From NCBI GenBank assembly GCA_027574665.1, contig CM050664.1, forward strand, positions 16,704,774 to 16,768,773: 64,000 nucleotides of DNA, written 5' to 3'. The translations under genes and the position numbers were made by a program. The stretch is from Rhynochetos jubatus (Eukaryota > Chordata > Aves > Eurypygiformes > Rhynochetidae). This document shows, in pieces, positions 21,501 to 62,350 of the stretch. The notes under the pieces are model-generated. The model saw nothing but the letters and a program-made list of their open reading frames with translations, had not been told where the DNA came from and made no database searches. The first letter of the stretch is position 1. Every line of letters begins with the position of its first letter.

Positions 21501-24500
21501 CATTAACCTTTTAAAAAGCCCAGGCAGTTCTGTGCTCTGAGCTCACTGGCAACCCCTTTGGATAACAAATCCTCCAGGTTCCGTCCAGCCCCTGGAGACC
21601 CTTGTATCGAGCAAGGATCGAGCATTGTGTGCTTTCCAAAGCAGTCATATTTCACACAACTGGATTCTGTTATTTTCTTTGAATTTATCATGTTCCTTTT
21701 GCTTCAAGGACAGAAAACTTTCTGTTCTCTATTAATAGCGTTGTTACTAGCTGCTACCTTTTCAGAGTAATGTTGAAAGCTAAGCTATGACGAGCGTTGT
21801 GCTCCTGGAGGTGATGTTGATTTCAGTGACCCAGAATAACAAACCTTTGTCATGCTTTACTCCCAGGCAAGTGGAATTCGGCAGAACTCAGCAAGTCATG
21901 GGGTGACTTCTCCTCACACAGCTACCAAGAGGCAAAAAGGGAAACGCATAAAGGAACAAACAGCACGGAAGGAGAAGTCACAGAATAAGTCATTTAAACA
22001 GAATGCGTTTATGCATTTTATCTATGCAGACCCTGTCTAGCACTCTTGTAAAAAGCTGAATTCTAGCTTCGTTTGCAATATTACAGCTTGCTTGTAAGGT
22101 TGTGGAGATGTGCTGCTGTTGCAACATACTGTATCTGAGAGGGTCCCAGTCTGACAGAACAGAAACGAGGAGGAGGACAAGGAGTATTTCTGATAAAAAT
22201 GAGTGCTGCCTGGTATCAGATCTTCCCGAGCGGGTAAGATGGCACTCAGGCAAGTATTTTATGAGCCACCAGGGAAAATGCAAACGTTCCCCATAAATGG
22301 ACATAGTAGACCACGTTCAACACATTGCATGTGTGTAAAATCATAAAGATGAATTTAAAGAGCATCAGCCTCATTGGCTGTTGAGCTGGAAGCTCTGGGG
22401 GTTACATATCACGGATTTGATGGTTTTCCTTTGTATTTTTCTTATGCAAAGCAGAAATTCTGTTCCTAACGGTTGGTGAGTCAGAGGCTGGGAGACCTCT
22501 TTCCCTAACGAATTAAAACACAGCAAGATGTGACCATCTAACTACTTTAACAGCAGCAGAAAAAGGGAAGGTTGGGCAGGTAGCCACCTAGGCATTATCT
22601 TGAAAGGTGAATGTAGCAGAGAGCCATTAGCACACTGTTTATCTGCAGTCTGGCAGGTAAGGTAACCGAATCTGCTGTAAATGTGCTGGACTAGAGCTCA
22701 TTAGATCTCCAGTTCCTTCTCTGCCAGTGATCTCTGCCGTCTCACTGTGTGACCTTGTGCAGCACATTTCATCTCAATTTTGCACCAGTAGAAACAGGAC
22801 TGACCGTATCAGCTTTTCTGAGCAGCACGGGGAAGGCAAAGCCCCAGGGACCCATCAGATATGGGGCACAACCTTCTGGCACAAAATGATCTGGCGAACG
22901 GTGTGGTATGATGTGCTGCTGATCTCCATTTTCTGCGAAAAAGGACTCAATATTTTAACTTTTGCTGGCTTTCAAAACAACAGACCCAACTTTTGCTTAG
23001 GTTTCCTGAAACAGAGCTAGGTTAAGTGCTATAAGGTTTCTCTACAGGGATGCAGAGGTAGAAGAGGGAAAAGCTAGCCCTGAACACTGCTGTGGAGTAG
23101 CCTGGCATGTCTCTTCCCAGAGCTGGAGGCTGCAGAGCCTTTCTCCCATCTCCACTCAGTGACACGGCCTGGACTGAAGCCCAGTTCTAGAGAGTGGAAA
23201 TACACTTCCACGACGCTTTAAATATGGCTCTAAGAAGCAGGTGAACTTTGCTGCTGAATTTTTAAAGAGCCCTTTAATGTTTAAACAATGCTGATTTTCT
23301 AAGGGTTGTTGAACATGTCTGAAAGAGGGCTGGAAAGCACCTTAGAGTGAGGACACAGAAAGGGCTGGGCTGCCTGCATGATGCTACCTTTCCGCTACAC
23401 CGTCATCTCTCTCCTGCGCCGGGCTGGTTTGACCCCAGCACATCCAAGACAGACCACAGAATTTTCTGGCCTCGCTGACTACAGCACTGCCACAAACCTC
23501 CTTTGCAACTTCCTCGGAGGTCAGCTGCTTTCTTAATAAATAGGAAGAATGATACCATGAACGATCCCTACAAGTTTTTGCCATGCCTGATGCACCAGCT
23601 CACTTGAATTTCTGTTGAGTTTTTCAAATTTACACACACAGATGAGGCATGAAAGTTGTGAGGGAGTTTGCAGCAAAAAGCTTGGTAGTGGGGGAAGCGG
23701 AGGCTGAATGGTATCTCCAGACCAGACGTCCTTCCTGGCAGATGTTCTCCTTCCTAACTGCAGAGACTGCCAGGAGTTCCTGGGCTGGGCTGCTGTGGGG
23801 TGAGAACTTCTTTCTGAGCAGCTCCCACGAGAAATACCGAGGGCTGAATGCCAGCCCTTGAGGCAAGCACCCAGTCCTGGAGGTGGAAGGATAGCAAGAG
23901 ACCTCACAGCCTTTGGGAACACCAGGAGAGAGCTGCCTGTGTGTCAAGGGAAAAGCTAGCCTACCACCATGGGAAATGGCTAAGGCCTCTAGGAAAAGCT
24001 GCCTGCCCTGACTCCGCAGGCTGCAGCCTCGAGTGCTTTGACATCTGATGGCTTTGTGGGTCCGTTGTTTACTGAGCAGTGTCAGGCTGCTCTCCTCAGT
24101 TTGAGATACAGAACATTTCAGGAAATATTGCTGATCAGAAGTAGGACCACAGCTTCCTGAAATGCCTGCCCAGATAAGGGGATGCTCTAGAGCTAGAGGC
24201 GATAAGGAGACAGGAAAATAAAAAGCAGCAGTAAATGTGAGTGCCGTGTTTCTCAATAACGTCATGCAAAATGGCAGCTGGTCCCTAGGGAGATCTTGAA
24301 AGGAGGCATGAGGGTGCAAAACATTCCCAGGCTGGCCTCCCACATCCCTCTCCTTCACCACTTCTTGCTGCCACATGCTCCTCCTGCCCCAGGACGACGT
24401 GCCTGCCCTGCGGCTGTCCCCGCCCCCCCAAACTGGCTGCAGCATGGGGGTGTCTTCCTTCCGTAGAACCATGTCCTCAAGGACCCTCACCAGACGCCGA

Positions 24501-24984
24501 CAGCCTCCTTCCCCAGGAGGTTTGATGAGCAGGATCCACTCTCACCATGTGCTCCGAAGCACTGGGCATGTGCAACTTCCCCAAGGTTCGTGAAGCAACG
24601 TTCAGATTTTCCACGGGGGTGGGAGAAAAGAGGCCAAGAGGTGAGAATGCAGCCCAGCATCCTCCTCAACACCATTTAGCTGCACGTTTACCTGGTTGGG
24701 AGAATTCCCATGGGAACATTTGCTCCACGTGTGAGCTTGCAGCTGCGCAGTAAGTCACGTAATCGCTCAACCCTCCACACGACGCAGCGCCGAAGGGCTG
24801 AGGTGAGCAGGCATCTCAGCCCGGCAGCTCCTGAAGGCCTGATGCGCCCGTGGGGCTTGTTTGGGAGCCGTGGCTCTGCCTCTCCAGCCCAGACCCTGAG
24901 CGAGGGGCTTCTCAAGGGCAGGAGCCAGTCTGGGAAGGAGCCTGCAGGCATCTCCCCACAGGCCTCCTTCAAGGCGGGTAACAG
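18572..24984. other. Intergenic region between STXBP4-like gene and SEC14L5
   Basis: 6.4 kb without an exon chain I can support on either strand. It contains one 286-codon reading frame on the - strand (23630-24490), discussed in the findings, and no recognisable RNA gene. Confidence 0.6.
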
Positions 24985-25990
24985 TCCAAAGTGGCTTGTG
25001 GGTTACTCCGGTTCGGCCTGCTGCGCCGGGCCCGCGGCAGCAGCCAAACGGGCAGGGAGCGGGTGAACCCTACAGGAAGATCCCCGCGGTGCCCTGCCCA
25101 GGCTCGCCGCGCCCCGCGGAAACCCGACCCGCTTGGCCGAGGCCACCGTGGGCCCGGCCGCGCCTCAGCCCCACGCGGTGCCGTGGCGGCGGGCGGCGCA
25201 CGTGCGCGGGGGCGGGGCCAGCGGCCCGCTCCTTCCTTCCCGGCCCCCCCCGCAGCACAATGGACAGCGCTCTGCGGCGCCGCGCGGGGCGGGGCGGGGC
25301 CGGCGGTGGGGCGGGGCCGGCGCGCGGCGGTTGAAGCGGCGCGTGGAGCCGGCGGCGCAGAGCAGCCGGGGCCGGGCCGGAGCCGCCGCGCTCGGTATGG
25401 GCCCGGCCGGGCTCCGCCGTACCCGCGGTGAGGAGACGCGGGGCGGGGCAGGAGGGAGGTGGCCGCGCTGGGCTGGGGGGGGTCCCTGGGGGTGGCCGTG
25501 TGGGGGAGGCTCTTCCCGGCGCGCCCTTCGTGCGGCGGAGCCGGTGGAGGCGCCGGGGGGAGCGGCGAGTGGGCGTGTGGGGGTGCCGGGAGCCGGTGTC
25601 CGTGCAGCCAGGGGAAGCCGAAAGGGAAATTTTAGTCATAATCCTGGGGATTAGAGAGGGAGCGGGTGAAATCCGGGTGGCGGGGAGCTCGGGCTGGCAG
25701 GCTGGCTGAGGGGCGCTTGGGGATTCCCGCAAAACGTGCGGGTGTGAAGTTTGCGGGTTGGCGTCCTGCTGCGGGGGAGTCGGGCGGGCGGTGGATCTGC
25801 TCCGGCCGCAGGCTGGGGGCGGCTCGCTTCGGAGGGAGCAGCGAGCCGGACCCCGGCTCCTTTTGTGTGCAGCAGCCCCGCTGCCGGGGGGGGGGGCTGC
25901 TCGGGCACTGCGCTGGGCGCTCGGTGGGCCTCGCCGTTTCAGACCCGCCCCACAGCCTGGCCCGGAGGGGTGTGTGAACTCCAAGGCTGA
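24985..25990 (+). promoter_or_regulatory. SEC14L5: CpG island and TATA-less promoter of SEC14L5
   Basis: About 1 kb with very high G+C and abundant CpG, in contrast to both flanks. SP1-type GC boxes (ggggcggggc) cluster at about 25,208-25,218 and 25,287-25,318. No TATA box is evident. It lies immediately 5' of the first plausible splice donor of the SEC14L5 transcript (25,428). The island may also drive divergent transcription. Confidence 0.8.
25330..25427 (+). other. SEC14L5: SEC14L5 exon 1, non-coding (5' UTR), approximate start
   Basis: The CpG-island stretch ends at donor gtgagg (25,428). The transcription start cannot be read from sequence, so the left end is a guess. It holds an ATG at 25,397 in a good Kozak context (GGTATGG), which opens a short upstream frame. 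Confidence 0.45.
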
Positions 25991-28717
25991 CCCTGGTAAA
26001 CTGCTACTAGATGTATTGATGTATTTGGGTCAACTTCTATATAAAACCCCACTGGCTTTAGGGCAGGGTTAAACCAAGCATGTGCTGTTCTCTGGGTCAC
26101 TGGGCTTAACACCTCCGAGTCGCAGAACGGGCTTGCGGGTGGTGAGAAGGCGGGTGTGCCCGTGGCACCGCTCCTCCGATGGGGCTAATGAGTGGGCCTT
26201 GTGCAGCGTGCCTGTGTTCCGAGGAAATCTGACTGCCAACTTTACTCCGGGCAAGCTGGAACAGTTCTGTGCTGGTGCTTTGTTGTGCTGTCGAGGGACC
26301 TGCTGACTGGACCTGCTCTTGTTTGACATGCGAAGCTGAAGCGTGTCTCTCTTCTTAAACTGAACCTGAGTATTGAACTATTGACTGCAGTGTGGATGGA
26401 TAAAATGACATAGGGTGAATTCCTATGGAGTAGCAAGGCGAGGAATGAGGAGATTGCCTTTAAGAAAGCTTATCTACTGCTGCAGGTGGGCAAATGCCGA
26501 AGATCTAGTATGTGGCTGTGTGTGAGAAGTCAGTGGTGGCTCTTTGATGAGAAAATTAATTTATGAGGTGGAGGTGTGGAAGCATTAGGCATGAAGCTGA
26601 CTTTGATAGATACACAGAAGAAACTGCTAGCTTTACAAGGCTTTGAGAGGAGAATGCTGTGCACTGTTCCTTTTTCTTCTTCCCCTCTCCACCAAAGAGA
26701 CTGTTCCTTATTGTGTTGGTAAAGAATGTGTGTATTATGTTGTTTGAAAGTTTGTGTTGCTTGTCTTTGATTATAATCCACAACAGGACTCCAGGCATCT
26801 CCACAAGCTGTATGGAGCGGGGCTGAGCTCCACAGCAGTGTGCCAGCCTGCAGCCCTCCGTGCTGCTTCCCCCCTGCACTGTGGGTGTTTCTCAGGGGGT
26901 AAGATGAAGTCCTGAGAAGATGTCTGCTCCTAAAAGATAGTAGGGGCTTACGCTGATGCCATTCCACTTTGAATGGCTTCCTCATATCAAGCCTCAAAAG
27001 ACTTATTCTCAAGCTCTTGTGTGAAAGAGCTGTAATAAATATCCCACAGCTTGGTACCATCTTACTACGTGTGTAAAGCATCAGCTGCAGTGTCAACATC
27101 TACCTAAGCCAAAGGTATTTGAGGCAGAAGAAATGTCACACACCTTTCTTTCCACCTCGCTCTAAAGGGCGGGAGGAAAGACTACTGCACTGCAGAGTCC
27201 CCCTTTTTCTAACTAGAAATACCAACTTAGCTGGGTGCCGCAGCTGGCTTTGTATGTTGTAATAGTATTTGAGAAAGTCTGGAATTTTGTTGTTTTCAGC
27301 AGTTCTTTGTCAAAAACAAAGCAAAAAATATTTGCTTGGCTGTTCCTTCCATCTGAAAAGAAGGCACCACAGGTGGGAGAAGTTAATAAAGTCACTTGCT
27401 GCTGAGTTTCACCGTCTAACAGGCAGCTCTCGTGGAAAGAGCAGAGTGAGTTCAGGCTAGCCTGAGTGAGAAGCAGGGGTTTATGTATATTTAATATATA
27501 AACTCAGTTTCTGATTTCCAACCACCTGACTGTATGCTGTCAAGTGAGCCTGTCCTGCAAATAGTAGAATAAAAGTGAAATGTATGGCAAGTCCCTCGGA
27601 TGGGGATGATAGTGGATGAACCTAAATAAAATGGAAACATACAGTTCATATATATTAATAATATTCCCTCCGCTGTGTGTGTAGTGATGTGTATTCCTCG
27701 TGGGAGCCCTCACACTCTTCAAGCGTGGCTAATATGTAGTCGGAGCTTTGTGTGCTGCGTGTACACCACTTTTTGTCAAGAATTTGCCGTTTCTCTGAAA
27801 TGGTACCGAAGTTGCAGCAGGGAAATGCATCAGGGGTTCATATCCTTCCTGTTCAGGCCTCCTTCCATGCCCTCCTTCCCCTGGTACAGTGCCAGCTGGT
27901 GTATCTCAAGCTTCTGATAACTCTGCCTTGGAGGGCTCGGTTCATCTGCGAGTTGCTGCGTGGGTTGTAGCAAAGGGGATGCGCAGGCCAGCTGGACTCT
28001 GCAGGGAGCTGCAGGCTGTTGAGTCTCCGTGCTGTTGGCACTGCTGTCGGTGTGTCACGGGATGCTTTGTGAAATGTGGTAGCTGCTGCTGTTTTCTGTG
28101 TTCAGGTGGGCAATAACTGAAACACTTTTAATATCTAATTGGGATGGTTAAAGTGCTTGTTAGCTGGATAAGATGCTTCAATGCATTGACAGCTCCAGCC
28201 GCTCTGAATTTTTACCAACTGCACAGGGCTTGGCCAGCTGAAATCATGCTTTTCCCTGTGTTACCCCATGAATGGCTACAGGTCTGTCTGTGGCCGTCAG
28301 CTGGGGTTTCTAAGTGATCAGGCTGTGGTTTAATGAGTCGCTGTGTTTCCTACATGTGCTTTTAGCCAGATGCAAATCCAAAGTCGAGCAGGTAGCCTGG
28401 GCCACTGTAGAGGCTGGAGCAAGTGTTTAAGGAGCAGACTTTCTGCAGTTGTGTAGTTTCTTTCTGGTTTTCTTTACAAGGTGGTTGAACGTATCTGTCT
28501 ATAATTTGAGTGGAATACATGGGATGACCTTAAAAATGTCTGTCTTCTGCCTTTTCTGTTCTAAAGCCCTATGAGGATGCAAGTCTTGAGCTAATACGGC
28601 CTGGCTGCCTAGTGGTAACAACAAAATCTTTTGTCATTCTCAGTGCTGATCATCCATCTGTATGTGCACTGAGCTTCCTTTCACTGCCTTTTCTGATTTT
28701 ATTTTATTTTTTCCCAG

Positions 28718-28821
28718 GAGTTATAGCTGGAGTTCCTCTTGCTTTGAGAAGCAGAATGACTGTCTCGCAGCTCTGTTTTGAGGAGAGCGTGTAGAAGGCC
28801 TGCCACCGCACTTTCCCCAAG
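28718..28821 (+). other. SEC14L5: Probable SEC14L5 exon 2, non-coding
   Basis: 104 bases between a very strong acceptor (tttattttattttttcccag) and donor gtagga. It carries no SEC14L5 coding sequence and lies between the CpG island and the exon with the start codon. Spliced to exon 1 at 25,427, it continues and closes the upstream frame at 28,792-28,794. Confidence 0.5.
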
Positions 28822-30693
28822 GTAGGAAAGATTTCAAGGGTGGGCGTGAGTTAGCAGCTGTCTTGTCTCCCACAGCTTCTTATGGGTATAATAGTCACTG
28901 GCTTTTCTCAAACTTCCCTTAACTAGAGAAATAGGGGACAGTGAACCCGTGACAGTCAGGTGTTGCAGCTGCCAGGGAGCAGCAGACCTGTCCAAGCAGC
29001 ACGGTTTAGCCTGTGGAACTACAGTGTGTGCCAGCCCATTGTTCTGTTGCTGATAACTTCACTTCTGGGCTGCGGGTGATAGTCTAGGCTGACTGTTCTG
29101 CCCTGAGACCTCCTCCTCTGTGGGTTCCAGACCCCCTCTTGCAGAGGTGCAGGAGTTCCTGGTTTAGCAGGCGAGGTCAGAACGGGGAGCAAGATCACAG
29201 CTAAATACGTTCGACGAGGCTTCTCTTGCTATATTTGCACTTAGTCCGAAGGTTCCCGCACAGCCGAGGTATTGCGCTTGCATAATCATATTACAGCGTT
29301 GCGTTACAAGGTGCCCCGTGCCTCTTGGCTCGGGTGTCTGATACGTGATAGCAGCCCGGGCTTCCTGGGTCTTTGCTCGTCCCTGCTCCACATGCTTCAG
29401 TTGGAGTTGGATGCTCTGCTGATGTGTTCTCTCTGCATTTACTTGTTCTGCCTGGACCGGCTTTTAGTACCAGTAAGGCTCCTAGAGATCCAGCAAGTCA
29501 TGAGCGTTGCTCCTTGGGTAACGTGATCCACTGCAGGGTAACTGTCCGGTTGCAAGACCCTTATTCTGCAAACATTCCCCGTTCTCAGGTACTCAAACTT
29601 TTTAAAGTCTCTTTCCCCTCTCCCTTGCTTAGATTTTTCTGTGCAATGGCAGTTTGCAGCAGGCTTTCTGAGGGAGAATCTACTGCTGTTTGCCTTTTAA
29701 TTTGTGTTTTGCCTCCTTTTTTGGGCTTAAAATGTCAAGGATAAGTTGTCTTAATGCTCTGACTGTTGAGTTCAGTGCTACGCTGCGTCATGTTGCCGAG
29801 GGCTGCGTCTGCTTAGCAGTGGAATTTGAGTGGGGTGGAATCAGCATAGTGTCTCAAACCAGCTGTCCAGTCTTTTGTGTCTCTGATGTTCATAGATAGT
29901 ATTTATAGGGGCGAGGTAAAGGAGCACAAAGGAATTGCAGAAAGCAGCCTAATAACCCATTTTTAATGGTTTGTGTACTTCCTTGAGATGCTGGTTACTG
30001 ATGAGGGTTAAACCCCCAGCAGGAGAGTCTGAGGGAGGAATCCTGATGAGAACAGTGAGAGGTGGCTAGGAGAAATGAAATGCTGAGAGTGGAATTGTTT
30101 CCATTGCATGCCGTTATTTCCTTAGTTCAGCTGGAAGCAGTGGGCATCCAGTCAGTGGGATGTGATTGCTAGCTTAGCATCAGGCATGTTCTTTAAGCCT
30201 GCTCTTTCCTTTTCGTGGGTTAAAACTGCATGCTACTTTGTGCACAACAGCGTTTAAAGCACCGAGATAAGGGAAGCTGTGGAAGCCCTCAACAAGGGGG
30301 ATTTTGTGTAATGATTACAAATATATTGCAGGAAAGAGGGATGGGGAGGGGGAATCGCTGTTTAGGCTTTGCAAGGCTCCTAAGACAGGCTCCTTCTCCA
30401 GAGTACAATTGATTCTGGCTTTACATCTGTGTTGTGCTTTAATTATCGTGAGTTTTGTTGGAGCTGTGAGTTGAATTTACTGCGATTGGGAAGCAGCAAA
30501 GGATGCTACTGCACGCGGGACACAGCGCTGGATTGGGACTGCAGAGACCTGCTCTTCGTTCTGTCTCTGCCACTGGCTTGCTAAGCTGGGCGAGATATTC
30601 TGCATGCTATGTCCCCTCCTCTCCGTGAGAAAGAGTTGAGGCTTCTAGTAAGGTCTGCAGGTGAAAATTGCTAGGATGTATTACGGTATTTGA

Positions 30694-60915
<30,222 letters not shown>

Positions 60916-61805
60916 CAGGGCCGAGGCTACAGCGGCGAGGAAGAACGGCGTAGGGCTTGCTGGCCGCCCCAGAGCTGCTCTGTGCCCCAAACCAAAGAGC
61001 CTCCCGGGGCCCAGCCGTGGGACAGTCGTTCGCGTGCCCACGGGGAGCAGCCGTCTGGACACAGAGGGGCTTCTGGGAGCTGCTTTAAACATAAACACTT
61101 AGAATTCAAATGGCAGGTCTAGAAACTTTCTACCAGATGCCTACTTCTCGGCAGTCTTTTCCATTAACTGTGGGGTTTGGATGAATGTCAGTTTGCATGA
61201 CTCTGTATTCCTCGACTTTCAAGGGCTCTTTCCAATCAGTCCTTTGCCGTGGTAGAGGAGACTGATGTTGCCTTACCGGTTTGATCTGTAGGACTAGATG
61301 AATCGCGTGTAGCGAAACGAATCCGCTTTCCTGGGTGCCCAGGGCACCGGTGACGCGTCAGAGAGGAACGTGGGCCTTTCAGGGGCAGGGGCTTGAAGCA
61401 AACTGTAAACACCTTAACGCAGACGGGATGTTTCAGAAATCAGTTCCAGGTCAAACCTAAAACCTCTTCCGGTCTGACAGGATGCTAATAGGAAATGTGT
61501 TGGATTTTTTTAACCCGCTGAGATACAAAAGTCAGCATGGATCTTCTAGAAAATCCAGGCAGAGAACCTGCTTCCAGTAAGCAGCATCTTTCCTAAGATA
61601 GGCTATTTTTCCTTTTTCCTCAGGTTTACAAGCAATAATGAGTAGGTCTGACCCATCCCATCAAAGGGGATGGGAGCTGAATCAAATTGCAAAGGGCTAA
61701 GAAAAGCAATATTTTATTTCCTGAAGGCACAAAGTTTTGTGGCAGTATCATAGAACTTGCTTCTTTAAAACATGAGCTGACTTGAAAACTTTTAATGAGG
61801 CATGT

Positions 61806-61902
61806 ATGTATTTAAGCACTTAATGAAACGTATTTATTCAAATACTAGCTTATTTAAAATTAATTTTTAACTTATTTATAATTTCAGAAATGACTATTTA
61901 TT
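61806..61902 (+). promoter_or_regulatory. AU-rich element cluster in SEC14L5 3' UTR
   Basis: Five ATTTA pentamers in under 100 bases, two in the context TATTTATT. In mRNA such elements usually bind decay or stabilising proteins. It counts only if SEC14L5 transcripts extend this far. Confidence 0.5.
61833..61838 (-). terminator. Poly(A) signal AATAAA of the - strand gene
   Basis: Read on the - strand, AATAAA lies about 56 bases after the predicted stop codon. Confidence 0.45.
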
Positions 61903-62350
61903 AAAGCCAGTCACCTTTTTTAATGGGACGAACTTTGGTTTAGAAAGGAATAACTGATTGTCTTCAATCCCAAAAAATCCTTCTACGTAGGTTCTAATCT
62001 TTGTGATCACTGGATGTTCTCGCGTCAAGGGCTGCATCGTACGTAGCGCTTGGGGTAAGGGCTGTGTCGTCTCTTCCTGCAAGGCAAGGTTAGAGTCCAG
62101 TGCTCTTTGGGCTCCAGAGGGATGTTTCTTAGGATTAAGAAGCAAGGATTGAGTTTGGGAGTTGTGAGACCTTTGACCCACCAAACGTGCCGTTTGCCCA
62201 TCATCTCCAGTGATGATTCCAGCGAGTGGCTGTGCAGCCAAGGCGCCGGTGCGCGACGGAGCAGGTTGAGTACCAAGTGGTACGTGTTCCTGTCTAGGTG
62301 GCAGAGGGTGAAAGCAGTCATACTCAGTTGCCCCCAGGCAGTATTTGCGG
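61894..62350 (-). CDS. Unidentified gene, terminal exon
   Basis: 457 bases open to TAG. The chosen acceptor (cgcgtctgccag) is the best phase-compatible one; the frame stays open about 120 bases further upstream, so an earlier acceptor is possible. Ends KPKFVPLKKVTGFNK. Confidence 0.5.

Larger units (their letters stand above)
60916..61920 (+). other. SEC14L5: SEC14L5 3' UTR
   Basis: About 1 kb after the stop to the first + strand poly(A)-type hexamer. The distal 100 bases are AU-rich. Its right edge overlaps the last codons of the predicted - strand gene. Confidence 0.55.

Noticed and set aside
18490..24984. PPL (periplakin), which lies beside SEC14L5 in human
   Set aside because: No plakin repeats or long coiled-coil exons on either strand; this interval is too small and non-coding.
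18490..24984. An intact WW-domain exon further downstream for the STXBP4-like gene
   Set aside because: Scanning for the GWE and NHxTxxTxW patterns in all + strand frames found none before SEC14L5.
25133..25654. 173-codon + strand ORF at the SEC14L5 promoter
   Set aside because: Same G+C effect. It runs through the exon 1 donor and does not connect in frame to SEC14L5.
25070..25984. 304-codon antisense ORF in the CpG island
   Set aside because: Extreme G+C suppresses stop codons, and other frames here are equally open. The product is a Pro/Arg/Ala-rich low-complexity string.
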